Positions 7,668-14,511 of a stretch of DNA of 45,722 bases are shown here, piece after piece. How positions within the stretch are numbered: the first letter of the stretch is position 1; every line of letters starts with the position of its first letter. The stretch is from Calditrichia bacterium. Lineage in GTDB: Bacteria > Calditrichota > Calditrichia > Calditrichales > J004. Made by a program: the position numbers and the translations under genes. Below the pieces are notes generated by a model, which worked only from the letters and a program-made list of their open reading frames with translations, did not search any database and was not told where the DNA came from. Where the stretch lies: the NCBI GenBank assembly GCA_027006055.1, contig JALTKX010000204.1, forward strand, positions 1 to 45,722, in the 5' to 3' direction.

Positions 7668-8639
7668 ATGAAGTTCAAACGGCGCATTTTGGAGAATGTC
7701 GGCTGTCAGCCGGAGGTGTGGCGGGGCAAAAGTTTCCGCAAGCTGGCGCGGGACGTGCGGGACGCGATGAACGACGACGAGTTTCTGGCCCTGGTGGGCA
7801 AACCCGGCTGCGGCAAAAAGACGGTGGTCAACGCGGTGTGCATGGAGATTGAAGAGGAGAACAAACGGGGTCTAAAGCCCTTCCACCATATCGTCCACGT
7901 GCAGAGCATGGATAAGGAGCGCATCCGCATCGGGCAGATCGCCAACGCCATTATTTTTGATATGAGCGACGAGCGGCCCAGGCGCGACCCGGAGGCGCGC
8001 ACCCGGCAACTGGCGCGCATACTGGGCCGGGCCGTGGTGGGCAACGGTGAAAAGGTAACGGTGATCGTGGGACAGGCGCACCGCCTGCACCCCAACACCA
8101 TCCGGGCCATCAAGGAATTGCGGGAGCTGACCTTTTTGGGGCGCATGGACTTGTTCGGCGTGGTACTGATCGGTCACCCGCCGCTTAAGAGCAGGATCGA
8201 AAACCTGAACGACGTGATCCTGCGGGTGGAAATAGAGATGATGGACGAGGCGCATGGCTGGATGACCGGCGCGGAACGGCGGGAATATCTTAAAACGGTT
8301 TTTAACGGTCTGCTTACTCCCTCCATGCGCGAGCAAATCAGCATGAGCTGCAACACACCGCTGGAGATGGACAGGCTGATCTATAACAAGATGAAAGAGG
8401 TCTTTTTGCGCGGCTCGGATCACTTTGAGGAGGCGGATTTTATGCTGGAGCTGAAAACGGTTATTGAGAAGTCGGGTCTGAGCTATGACAAGATCGCCCG
8501 GGCCACGCCGCGCGGACTGAGCAAGGCCACGGTGGGCCAGGTGGTTAACGGCAAGTATGACAACCCGGAGGTGATCGCCGAGGTACGGGCTACCATCGCC
8601 CGGCTGACGGCCGGAAAGGAAAAGGAGGCGGCGGCATGA
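7668..8639 (+). CDS. MuB-type transposition AAA ATPase
   Basis: A 323-residue target-selection protein that would form filaments on DNA and deliver targets to the transposase. The AAA core starts near residue 35. The Walker A region is GKPGCGKKT (residues 44-52): the Ser/Thr after GK is Lys, with Thr one place later. The Walker B position reads VTVIVGQAHRLHP (131-143), with Gly-Gln where Asp-Glu is expected. The C-terminus carries an HTH-like segment (SYDKIARATPRGLSKATVGQVVNG), unlike MuB where the HTH is N-terminal. The ribosome site is AAAGGAGAAG. Both nucleotide motifs look degenerate, so ATP hydrolysis may be weak or absent. Family and position are nonetheless clear. Confidence 0.85.
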   Translation: MKFKRRILENVGCQPEVWRGKSFRKLARDVRDAMNDDEFLALVGKPGCGKKTVVNAVCMEIEEENKRGLKPFHHIVHVQSMDKERIRIGQIANAIIFDMSDERPRRDPEARTRQLARILGRAVVGNGEKVTVIVGQAHRLHPNTIRAIKELRELTFLGRMDLFGVVLIGHPPLKSRIENLNDVILRVEIEMMDEAHGWMTGAERREYLKTVFNGLLTPSMREQISMSCNTPLEMDRLIYNKMKEVFLRGSDHFEEADFMLELKTVIEKSGLSYDKIARATPRGLSKATVGQVVNGKYDNPEVIAEVRATIARLTAGKEKEAAA

Positions 8640-8827
8640 CACGGGAAGAGAAAGACAAACTGTTTGAGTATGACGAGAGCTATCTCTATCAGATATCCTG
8701 GATCGACAGGATGATCGAGAAGCTGGAAAAACATAAAGACCGCCTGCACCGGCGGCAACTGACACTTATATCCCGGCGCAAAAGAAAGGAGGCCATGCGC
8801 CGGACACGTGGATTACGGGTTAATTGA
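8636..8827 (+). CDS. small basic helical phage protein
   Basis: A 63-residue protein overlapping the MuB-type gene (ATGA), hence translationally coupled. It is predicted to be fully helical, with an acidic N-terminus and a very basic C-terminus (DRLHRRQLTLISRRKRKEA). No family was recognised. The basic tail suggests nucleic-acid contact. It could assist the ATPase, but this rests on position only. Confidence 0.6.
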   Translation: MTREEKDKLFEYDESYLYQISWIDRMIEKLEKHKDRLHRRQLTLISRRKRKEAMRRTRGLRVN

Positions 8828-8873
8828 CAGAACGGAACGGGCGTTAACCAATAACCTAAATGAGGATAGTATT

Positions 8874-9359
8874 ATGATTATCAAATCGTGGGAAGATGTG
8901 GACAACGCCCTGATGGAAATACGCTCGCTCAAGAACGAGCTGGATCAAAGCATCATCGAGACGGACAAAAAGGTTTTGCCCTTGCAGAAGAAGATCAACG
9001 AAATCCAGGAGAAAAACGCGGCCCGCAACGAAAGCAAGGCCAAAAAGCTTTTTGAGCTGGAAGAACAGATCGAATCTTTCGCCTGGAAGAACCTGGAAGC
9101 CGGAACGAGCAAAAAGCTGGGTTACGGCGTGGTGCAAATCCGCAAGGGCAAGCCGAAAATCGACCTGATCGATGACGCTAAGACGGTACTGGAAAAGGTG
9201 AAAAAGGCTTTCCGCAAGCGCTATGTGCGCATCACGGAGGCGCTGAACAAAACGGCGGTGATGGATGACTACCGTAAGGAAAAGCTGGACGATGAACAAC
9301 TGCGCGAACTGGGCATGAAGGTGATCAGCGAGCCGACATTCAGCTACAAGGTAGGGTAA
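8874..9359 (+). CDS. Gam-like host-nuclease inhibitor
   Basis: A 161-residue Mu Gam-family protein, which binds double-stranded DNA ends and shields them from host exonuclease. The long N-terminal helix pair (DVDNALMEIRSLKNELDQS to about residue 70) is followed by the diagnostic segment SFAWKNLEAGTSKKL, then GYGVVQIRKGKPKI and the C-terminal helices. This is the order seen in Gam, a homologue of eukaryotic Ku. ATG 8874 is preferred over the open-frame ATG at 8808 because GAGGA precedes it and the extra residues overlap the previous gene. It is located after the B gene, as in Mu. Confidence 0.88.
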   Translation: MIIKSWEDVDNALMEIRSLKNELDQSIIETDKKVLPLQKKINEIQEKNAARNESKAKKLFELEEQIESFAWKNLEAGTSKKLGYGVVQIRKGKPKIDLIDDAKTVLEKVKKAFRKRYVRITEALNKTAVMDDYRKEKLDDEQLRELGMKVISEPTFSYKVG

Positions 9360-9360
9360 C

Positions 9361-9648
9361 ATGATATTCGGTCGCGATCCCATACCCTTCGATCTGGATG
9401 AACAGATCGAATACGTGACCGGGGAACTCCGGCGCCGGGAGGAAAAACTTCCCGGCCTGGTCTCCCAGGGACGGATAAGCCAAAAATATGCGCGGCGGGA
9501 AATTGACATGATGCGGCGCATTAAAGACACATTAGAAAAGGTAAGGTTTTATGGTACAGAAAAAGAAATTCCGCAGCGAGGAATGGTTGCGGAAAACAAA
9601 TATCAGCCTGATGCGGCTGACCAGCGTGGCGGAAAAACTGAAGAGTAA
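9361..9648 (+). CDS. small helical early protein, paralogue of the 12084 product
   Basis: A 95-residue protein of unknown function. Residues about 10-60 (DEQIEYVTGELRRREEKL, then SQGRISQKYARREIDMM) align by eye with the C-terminal half of the protein at 12084-12476 (the QIKCVRREL and QGKMSPEEARREYDLM segments), so the two share a helical domain. The last 33 codons overlap the next gene in another frame. The start lies directly after the Gam stop, following AAGGTAGGG. Confidence 0.6.
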   Translation: MIFGRDPIPFDLDEQIEYVTGELRRREEKLPGLVSQGRISQKYARREIDMMRRIKDTLEKVRFYGTEKEIPQRGMVAENKYQPDAADQRGGKTEE

Positions 9649-9775
9649 TGGTGATAAAGGCATCCGCGTGTTGGGGCATGAGCTGGATAATGAACTGCGG
9701 CATCTGCGCCAGGAGCATCAGGCGATACTGCTACACTACGAACTGATGGAGTTTCAGAACAATGCACTGTCCTGA
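9551..9775 (+). CDS. small helical phage protein, unknown
   Basis: A 74-residue protein read in another frame over the last 98 bp of the preceding gene, starting at ATG 9551 after AAAAGGTAAGG. It is helical and highly charged, with a Leu/His/Glu-rich C-terminal half (LGHELDNELRHLRQEHQ). It overlaps the zinc-ribbon gene start at 9762. No family was recognised. The large overlap with its neighbour leaves some doubt about which frame is used there. Confidence 0.5.
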   Translation: MVQKKKFRSEEWLRKTNISLMRLTSVAEKLKSNGDKGIRVLGHELDNELRHLRQEHQAILLHYELMEFQNNALS

Positions 9776-10061
9776 TTGTCTCTCTCCGCATAACCGCATC
9801 GTCGGCTCGCATTATTCCGGGGATGTGAAAATCCGCATCCGCAAGTGCGCCTGCGGCAACCTGTGGAGTACCTCGGAACCGGTGCGGCGGGTGTGCGAAA
9901 TATGCGGCGGAAAAAGCTGGGATATATCCCGCGTGGAGCATAACGGTCCGGACCAAAAGATGCGTCTGCATACCTGCCGCAAGTGCGGCAATAAGATGCA
10001 CACCATCGAGCGCAAGATCAGTGGCAAGAAACAGGGCACCTTAAAACTGGGGTACCGCTAA
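9762..10061 (+). CDS. zinc-ribbon phage protein
   Basis: A 99-residue protein with four cysteine pairs: CPDC at the N-terminus, CAC near residue 30, CEIC near residue 46 and CRKC near residue 74. This gives two zinc ribbons. The pattern resembles nucleic-acid-binding ribbons such as NrdR/Ogr-like proteins, but no exact family could be named. It may be a transcriptional regulator acting in the middle of the lytic cycle (inference). Its stop overlaps the next ATG (TAATG at 10059-10063). Confidence 0.7.
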   Translation: MHCPDCLSPHNRIVGSHYSGDVKIRIRKCACGNLWSTSEPVRRVCEICGGKSWDISRVEHNGPDQKMRLHTCRKCGNKMHTIERKISGKKQGTLKLGYR

Positions 10062-10801
10062 TGACGGAGAATGAATTCTGGCGGGCGGTGGAAAAGGCCC
10101 TGGCCCTGGAGCTGAAGAAGAGCGACGACTACAAGGAGAAGATGCTGCGGCGGCTGGTGAAACTGTTGACCGATAACAGCGACGACCTGCGCGACGCCGA
10201 AGCGCGCGAGCGGGAAAAGCTGTTGAAAAAGCTGTTTACACAGGCCGGTTATAACCGCTATTGGAACATCGTGCAGGAGAGCTTTGACCGCATTCACCGC
10301 TATCAGAACGAGTTGTGGAAGCGGGAGACGACGGCGGAAACGCCCCTGCCGCGCAGCCATACGCGGTTGATTGCCCTGGAAAAGGTGCAGTTTGAGCGCT
10401 TTGGCGACCTGGGCCGGGACAGCGTGCGGGAACTGAGCCGGGAGTACAAAGAGGCGGCGCTAAAGGGACGGAGCAAGGCGGAACTGATAGAGCGCATCAA
10501 GCCCATCGGCGGCAAGGTGGCCACCTATGCCGGGGCCATCGCCGACAGCGGCCTGCGCGGCTGGGACAGAACAATTACGGCCACCAAGGCGGAAATCGCC
10601 GGGGTTGACCGGGCCCTGTATGACGGCCCGGCATTGCGTCCCAACAGTCACGACTTCTGCGTGGAGCATTATCAACAGGAATACAGCCGGGAAGAGATAG
10701 AGAACATGAGCAACGGTCAGCTTGATCCGGTGATCACTTACGCGGGCGGATATAACTGCGTTCACCGCTGGCGCTGGCGGATTGCCAAAATACTGAAGTA
10801 A
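10061..10801 (+). CDS. MuF-like minor head protein (head morphogenesis C-terminal domain)
   Basis: A 246-residue protein. The N-terminal two thirds are helical (typical of the SPP1 gp7/Mu F head-morphogenesis group). The C-terminus has the family's Cys/His end region: HDFCVEHY, a Y-S-x-E-E segment and YAGGYNCVHRWRW, comparable to the C...H...NCRC pattern of Mu gpF. Such proteins sit with the portal in the capsid and are packaged. It is unusual that it lies in the early region, far from the portal gene at 15932-17125 and in the opposite orientation to it. It is coupled to the zinc-ribbon gene. Confidence 0.6.
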   Translation: MTENEFWRAVEKALALELKKSDDYKEKMLRRLVKLLTDNSDDLRDAEAREREKLLKKLFTQAGYNRYWNIVQESFDRIHRYQNELWKRETTAETPLPRSHTRLIALEKVQFERFGDLGRDSVRELSREYKEAALKGRSKAELIERIKPIGGKVATYAGAIADSGLRGWDRTITATKAEIAGVDRALYDGPALRPNSHDFCVEHYQQEYSREEIENMSNGQLDPVITYAGGYNCVHRWRWRIAKILK

Positions 10802-10806
10802 TAATA

Positions 10807-10839
10807 AGACCTTCCAGGTCTTCAATACCTGGAAGGTCT
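10807..10839. repeat. 13-bp perfect hairpin after the MuF-like gene
   Basis: AGACCTTCCAGGT and its exact reverse complement are separated by a 7-nt loop (CTTCAAT). No T-run follows, so it is not a standard intrinsic terminator. It lies between the stop at 10801 and the ribosome site AAGGAG of the next gene. It may be an RNA-stabilising hairpin, a processing site or a dispersed palindromic repeat. Confidence 0.75.
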
Positions 10840-10855
10840 GGAAAAGGAGCACATT

Positions 10856-11416
10856 ATGAACAAAATTACAAAGCTATATCTGTCGATGTCCTGGGATATA
10901 ATTACCGTGTTGACACTGTTACTGTTTATCGGCCTGACGATCCGCCAGTGCGAGCGGGAGCCTGTTCCCCGTCCGGCGGCGGTGGAGACGCGGCAGGCGC
11001 CTGACACGGTACTCATCGGGAGCCGGGCGGCGGACAGCACGGCGCTGGACAGTCTGCGCGGCGAAATAGCGCGACTGAGCCTGCAACTGATACGGGCAAA
11101 ACAGCGGGCGCGAAAACGACCGGCCACGGTGATCATCCGCGATACGGTTACCCTGCACGACGACGCCGGGGCGGACACGACGGCGCCGAGGATAACGCGT
11201 TTTATCTCCTCGCGGATTTTTAAGCGGGACTATCTGACCGCGCGGGTGGAGGCGCTGGCGCCCGCGCCGGTGGACAGCTTTGGTCTGCGGACGACGGTGG
11301 ATTTTGAACGCTGGTATCGCGAGCGCCGCCGGCCGCTGGCGGAAAAGGAGCGCTGGGCCGACCGGGCCATGTGGTTTTTTATAGGCGCGGCGGTCGTGGC
11401 CGTAGTGGCCAATTGA
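10856..11416 (+). CDS. membrane-anchored phage protein, unknown
   Basis: A 186-residue protein with an N-terminal membrane segment (IITVLTLLLFIGLTI), a polar middle with a helical stretch (SLRGEIARLSLQLIRAKQRARKR) and a second hydrophobic segment at the C-terminus (MWFFIGAAVVAVVA). The topology recalls membrane-bound spanin or lysis-accessory proteins, but the lysis genes lie at 22 kb, so this is only a possibility. No family was recognised. The start is supported by AAAAGGAGC. Confidence 0.55.
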   Translation: MNKITKLYLSMSWDIITVLTLLLFIGLTIRQCEREPVPRPAAVETRQAPDTVLIGSRAADSTALDSLRGEIARLSLQLIRAKQRARKRPATVIIRDTVTLHDDAGADTTAPRITRFISSRIFKRDYLTARVEALAPAPVDSFGLRTTVDFERWYRERRRPLAEKERWADRAMWFFIGAAVVAVVAN

Positions 11417-11438
11417 TTAAAGGGACGGTGAAAACAAA

Positions 11439-12074
11439 ATGATTCGTGTGGCTAATCTGTATGCGGGTATAGGCGGTAACAGAAGATTATGGCATGGAGA
11501 TATAAAGGTTACGGCGGTTGAAAAAAATGAAGCAATCGCACATGTTTACCGTGACTATTTTCCCGGCGATAAAATTATTATCGGGGATGCGCACGATTTT
11601 CTTTTAAAAAACTATGATCAGTTTGATTTCATCTGGTCAAGTCCTCCGTGTCCTACACATTCCCGCGCGCGTTTTTGGGCAAACAGGAAAGATCGGTATC
11701 AACCGGCTTATCCTGATATAAGACTATACGAGGAAATTCTGTTCTTAAAACATTATTACAAAGGCAAGTGGGTAGTAGAAAACGTTGTACCCTATTACGA
11801 ACCTCTTATACCCGCAAGGAAAATAGGCAGGCATCTGTTCTGGAGTAATTTCTATATCCCGGAATATAAAGTAAAGGATGTTGATGTTAACAGAGCGACA
11901 ATCAGGGAAATGGAAAGGTATCATAAGGTTGATCTTTCCTCATATAAGGGCCTTGGAAGAAGAGACAGAATATTAAGGAACTGTGTTAATTCGCAAACAG
12001 GTCTTCTCGTTTTTGAAAGCGCGCTAAATACGCTAAAAAAAGAACTTATAACAGAACAAAAAACATTATTTTGA
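11439..12074 (+). CDS. orphan DNA (cytosine-5) methyltransferase
   Basis: A compact 211-residue enzyme that would methylate cytosine in phage and host DNA using S-adenosylmethionine. Motif I is NLYAGIGGNR, motif IV is SSPPCPTHS with the catalytic Cys71, and motif VI is ENV at 114-116. A C-terminal RNCVNSQTG corresponds to motif X. The target-recognition region is very short. No cognate endonuclease gene adjoins it, so it is orphan. Its base composition is clearly more AT-rich than the flanking phage genes, pointing to separate acquisition. Protection of the phage from host restriction is the simplest role. Confidence 0.88.
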   Translation: MIRVANLYAGIGGNRRLWHGDIKVTAVEKNEAIAHVYRDYFPGDKIIIGDAHDFLLKNYDQFDFIWSSPPCPTHSRARFWANRKDRYQPAYPDIRLYEEILFLKHYYKGKWVVENVVPYYEPLIPARKIGRHLFWSNFYIPEYKVKDVDVNRATIREMERYHKVDLSSYKGLGRRDRILRNCVNSQTGLLVFESALNTLKKELITEQKTLF

Positions 12075-12083
12075 GGGAAAAAT

Positions 12084-12476
12084 ATGGAAAATATAATCAA
12101 CAAAGGCACTTTTCCGCAGCGGGTATTGAAGGCGACGGAGTGGATTAAGCGGGAGATCGAACGGGCCTACCGCCAGGCGGCGCGCGATCCGCGCTATATG
12201 GATAACGCGGAGTTTTTTAAGGGTCAGCGGGTGCGGCCGCTGGAGAGTCTGCGCGAGCTGTTGCACGACATGAACAAGGCGCTCAGCGAACATCAGAAAC
12301 CGGTTACGGACGTCTATGCCCTGGAGGCGCAGATCAAATGTGTGCGGCGCGAACTGGCCCTGCGCAAAAACGTGTATAGCGCGCGGGTAAAACAGGGCAA
12401 AATGAGCCCGGAAGAGGCCCGCCGCGAGTATGACCTGATGCAGGGGGTGCTGGAAACGCTGGAGGGATTGCAATGA
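12084..12476 (+). CDS. small helical phage protein, paralogue of the 9361 product
   Basis: A 130-residue helical protein. The N-terminus (VLKATEWIKREIERAYRQ) is followed by a basic middle, and the C-terminal half resembles the 9361 protein (RRELALRKNVYSARV, then MSPEEARREYDL). No family was recognised. It starts after GGGAAAAAT, 10 bp from the methyltransferase stop, and overlaps the next gene by four bases (ATGA). Confidence 0.6.
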   Translation: MENIINKGTFPQRVLKATEWIKREIERAYRQAARDPRYMDNAEFFKGQRVRPLESLRELLHDMNKALSEHQKPVTDVYALEAQIKCVRRELALRKNVYSARVKQGKMSPEEARREYDLMQGVLETLEGLQ

Positions 12477-12775
12477 GAATAATCCGAAAAGAACTGGACG
12501 CGGTGCGGGTGAGCGTGATCCGCGCCGGAAGCCGCTGGGCCTATCTGGCGGATTACCGGGGCGAGCGGGTCTATTATGATTTTTTCGGCCATTACAGTCA
12601 TCATAACGCCCTGAAATTCGTTGCCCGTTGTCACCGGGAGACGGGGCAAAAGGTGTATATCCTGCCCGCCGATCTGTGCGACGAGGAGTATACGGGCCTG
12701 TTGCGTCGCATGGAGATAACCGTCATCGGCGAGTATGACAAAACGATTGGAGGAGATAATGTTGTGGAACGTTAA
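12473..12775 (+). CDS. small phage protein, unknown
   Basis: A 100-residue protein coupled to the preceding gene (ATGA). It has an alpha/beta look, with a Tyr/His-rich centre (YYDFFGHYSHHNALKF) and CDEEYTGLL near the end. No known family or motif. Its 3' end overlaps the start of the next gene by 17 bp. Confidence 0.55.
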   Translation: MRIIRKELDAVRVSVIRAGSRWAYLADYRGERVYYDFFGHYSHHNALKFVARCHRETGQKVYILPADLCDEEYTGLLRRMEITVIGEYDKTIGGDNVVER

Positions 12776-12968
12776 AGACCGGAACGGAAGAAAATTAAAG
12801 CGCGGTGATCATATCCTGTTGAACGGGGAACCGGTGAAGGTGACTTATCTGACCGCGACAAAGATGATCGTACGCCGGAGCGACCGGCTGGAGGAACTAC
12901 GGCTAATGCCCTACCGGGGACGGCTGAGTAATGTCGAGAAGGTAACGGAGGTAATGGTGGAGCAATGA
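12759..12968 (+). CDS. small beta-rich phage protein, unknown
   Basis: A 69-residue protein. The ATG at 12759 (MLWNVKDRNG) is preferred over the open-frame ATG at 12735 because GGAGGAG lies directly upstream. It is predicted to be a small beta-barrel (KRGDHILLNGEPVKVTYL), the kind of fold used for protein or nucleic-acid contact. No family was recognised. A short AT-rich spacer follows before the next gene. Confidence 0.55.
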   Translation: MLWNVKDRNGRKLKRGDHILLNGEPVKVTYLTATKMIVRRSDRLEELRLMPYRGRLSNVEKVTEVMVEQ

Positions 12969-13013
12969 AAAATAAAAAATAAAAAATATAATAACTTTTG
13001 AGGAGGTCTGTTA

Positions 13014-13652
13014 ATGGAGAAGCGGACGGAACTTAGGGCATGGCGCGAAACGGTATTGCGGGACATGAGCGTTATGAACGCGGAGGCGCTGGCCCGGAAA
13101 TATGATCTGAGTCCCTGTACGGCGCGGCAGTGGATGGCGGCCCGGGAAAGCGGCCGCAATATCAATAACCGGCTGAACAATTATTATAACCGGCTGGCGG
13201 AGGGCTGGACGCGGAAACAGGAGATCACCGCCTGCCAGGTGTGGGTATACGGGATGCTGGACATGCTGGGCGGCGAGATGACGACGGCCGAAATCTCCCG
13301 GCGGGAGAATCTGCGCGAGTCGCAGGTGAAAAAATGGCGCATAAAGTTGCAGGAGGGTTATGACCTGAAACCCGCCCTAAGGGGATATCATTACAGGTGG
13401 CATTTAAAGTCCGACCGGCCGCGCCGCCTTTCCCGCGCGCGGGCAGACAGGGATAAGGGACACAGGGACGACCGGGAACATCATCCGGTGATCAGCGGCC
13501 ATAAGTGTGCCATGTGCGGGGTGTGGTTTAGCGGGGAGCACGGCCGGGCGGTGGTGTGCCGCGACTGCCGCAAACGCCCGGACTTTAAGCCGCGCGTGCG
13601 ATTTTACAACCGCCTGTTAATATTGGTTGAAGCCTGGCTGCCCGAGGTTTAG
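13014..13652 (+). CDS. HTH plus zinc-ribbon protein, candidate late-gene regulator
   Basis: A 212-residue protein. An N-terminal HTH (MNAEALARKYDLSPCTARQW) is followed by a second HTH-like segment (MTTAEISRRENLRESQVKKW), a basic linker and a C-terminal zinc ribbon (CAMC ... CRDC). It is the last gene of the rightward early/middle operon, directly before a strong terminator. In Mu the late activators Mor and C occupy this place, so a late transcription activator is a reasonable guess. No sequence similarity to Mor/C is claimed. The ribosome site GAGGAGGT decides the start. Confidence 0.65.
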   Translation: MEKRTELRAWRETVLRDMSVMNAEALARKYDLSPCTARQWMAARESGRNINNRLNNYYNRLAEGWTRKQEITACQVWVYGMLDMLGGEMTTAEISRRENLRESQVKKWRIKLQEGYDLKPALRGYHYRWHLKSDRPRRLSRARADRDKGHRDDREHHPVISGHKCAMCGVWFSGEHGRAVVCRDCRKRPDFKPRVRFYNRLLILVEAWLPEV

Positions 13653-13664
13653 AAAAAAAAAGAG

Positions 13665-13692
13665 ACGGCTTGAAAAAAAAGCCGTTTTTTTC
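13665..13692 (+). terminator. intrinsic terminator ending the early/middle operon
   Basis: Stem ACGGCTT / AAGCCGT, a loop of Gs and As, then a T7 run at 13685-13691. It directly abuts the -35 box of the next promoter (13693). Confidence 0.9.
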
Positions 13693-13721
13693 TTGACAAA
13701 TATACGGCAATGCCGTATATT
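13693..13721 (+). promoter_or_regulatory. strong promoter covered by a 23-bp perfect palindrome
   Basis: A consensus TTGACA (13693-13698) and TATATT (13716-13721) are separated by exactly 17 bp. A perfect palindrome with half-site AATATACGGCA around one central base fills 13699-13721, covering the whole spacer and the -10 box. This is the classic layout of a tightly repressed, autoregulated promoter. The small HTH protein encoded at the end of the same cassette (14318-14482) is the obvious candidate repressor. Confidence 0.9.
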
Positions 13722-13751
13722 AGAACCAACGAAACAGAGAAAGGCAAGAAG

Positions 13752-14087
13752 ATGGAAGAATTAAAAAATAAAATTGAAGAAGCAAAAAAATTGTTAGACA
13801 ACTGGGAGTATGATGTTATTGGTCTCCGGTACCACAGAGGAGCGCCGCCCGCTATTGGTGAAAGAGTTCCGTGCTCTTTTGTTTGGGATGATGGAAATAT
13901 CACAGAAGAACAATTGCCAGGTACATCATGTCTTGATTTAGCAAATATTGACCCGGAAAAAGCAATCGAAGAAGTTAAAGCATATTGTTGGGGAGAAGGT
14001 GAACTGATTATTATTGCCGGAAGTTCTGCCGAAGGGGGCAATGATGTCGGTGAAATCATTATCCACGACGCGGTAAGAATATTTTAA
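13752..14087 (+). CDS. cassette protein 1, unknown (repressed promoter cassette)
   Basis: A 111-residue acidic protein, first gene of the self-contained cassette. ATG 13752 (MEELKNKIEE) follows GAGAAAGGCAAGAAG. The frame-open ATG at 13710 lies within the operator and is rejected. It has an N-terminal helix, then a mixed region (PCSFVWDDGNITEEQ) and a C-terminal hydrophobic beta segment (GELIIIAGSSAEGG). No family was recognised. It is AT-rich relative to the virion genes, consistent with an acquired moron. It could be an effector regulated by the HTH protein, but no toxin motif is visible. Confidence 0.65.
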   Translation: MEELKNKIEEAKKLLDNWEYDVIGLRYHRGAPPAIGERVPCSFVWDDGNITEEQLPGTSCLDLANIDPEKAIEEVKAYCWGEGELIIIAGSSAEGGNDVGEIIIHDAVRIF

Positions 14088-14103
14088 TTAATAGGAGGAC
14101 ATC

Positions 14104-14325
14104 ATGGTAAACGGTTTAATCACATTAGAAGACCTGGTAAAGGTTGATGCGCTAAAGGATTTTGCAAGCAAAGCTTCTACGGAAGAGGCTGAGGAAATCG
14201 CCAGCGCTGTTATTAAAATTCTATTTCAAGGGGAAGTAGACCAACCCGAGGGCATTAAGGATGTTGGGATGTGTTTTAAGGTGGACGACAAAGGCAATCT
14301 AACGGTTGAGGAACTGGATGACTAA
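14104..14325 (+). CDS. cassette protein 2, small acidic protein
   Basis: A 73-residue acidic protein following the first cassette gene by 16 bp, with AGGAGG before ATG 14104. It is helical in the first two thirds (LVKVDALKDFASKASTEEAE), with a short DDKGNLTVEELDD tail. Its stop overlaps the start of the HTH gene by eight bases, which implies coupled translation. No family was recognised. Confidence 0.6.
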   Translation: MVNGLITLEDLVKVDALKDFASKASTEEAEEIASAVIKILFQGEVDQPEGIKDVGMCFKVDDKGNLTVEELDD

Positions 14326-14482
14326 AGAGAAAATCAAAAAGCTGCGCAAGCGGCTGATGATGAATACCCGGGAGTTCGGCGAGGCTTGCGGGGTCTCCTC
14401 CCGGACGGTGGAGGACTGGGAACAGGGCCGGAGAAAACCTTCCGGCCCGGCCAGGAAACTCTTAGAACAACTGATGAAGTAA
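14318..14482 (+). CDS. small Xre-type helix-turn-helix regulator
   Basis: A 54-residue protein consisting almost entirely of one helix-turn-helix: KLRKRLMMNTREFGEACG then VSSRTVEDWEQGRRKPSGPA. It resembles the DNA-binding half of HigA/MqsA-type regulators. ATG 14318 lies within the end of cassette gene 2 and is read in another frame. A terminator follows three bases after the stop. It is the likely repressor of the palindrome-covered promoter at 13693-13721 (inference from domain and operon position). Confidence 0.75.
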   Translation: MTKEKIKKLRKRLMMNTREFGEACGVSSRTVEDWEQGRRKPSGPARKLLEQLMK

Positions 14483-14484
14483 CT

Positions 14485-14511
14485 ATCCCGGCATTACGCC
14501 GGGATTTTTTT
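14485..14511 (+). terminator. intrinsic terminator between convergent operons
   Basis: Stem ATCCCGGC / GCCGGGAT, loop ATTAC, then a T7 run. It ends the rightward cassette. The leftward DUF1834-like gene ends at 14510, within the T-run. On the minus strand no T-run follows, so it mainly serves rightward transcripts. Confidence 0.9.

Noticed and set aside
13752-14482. Firm assignment of the cassette as a toxin-antitoxin system
   Set aside because: The promoter and HTH design fit, but neither unknown protein shows a toxin motif, so only an autoregulated cassette is claimed.
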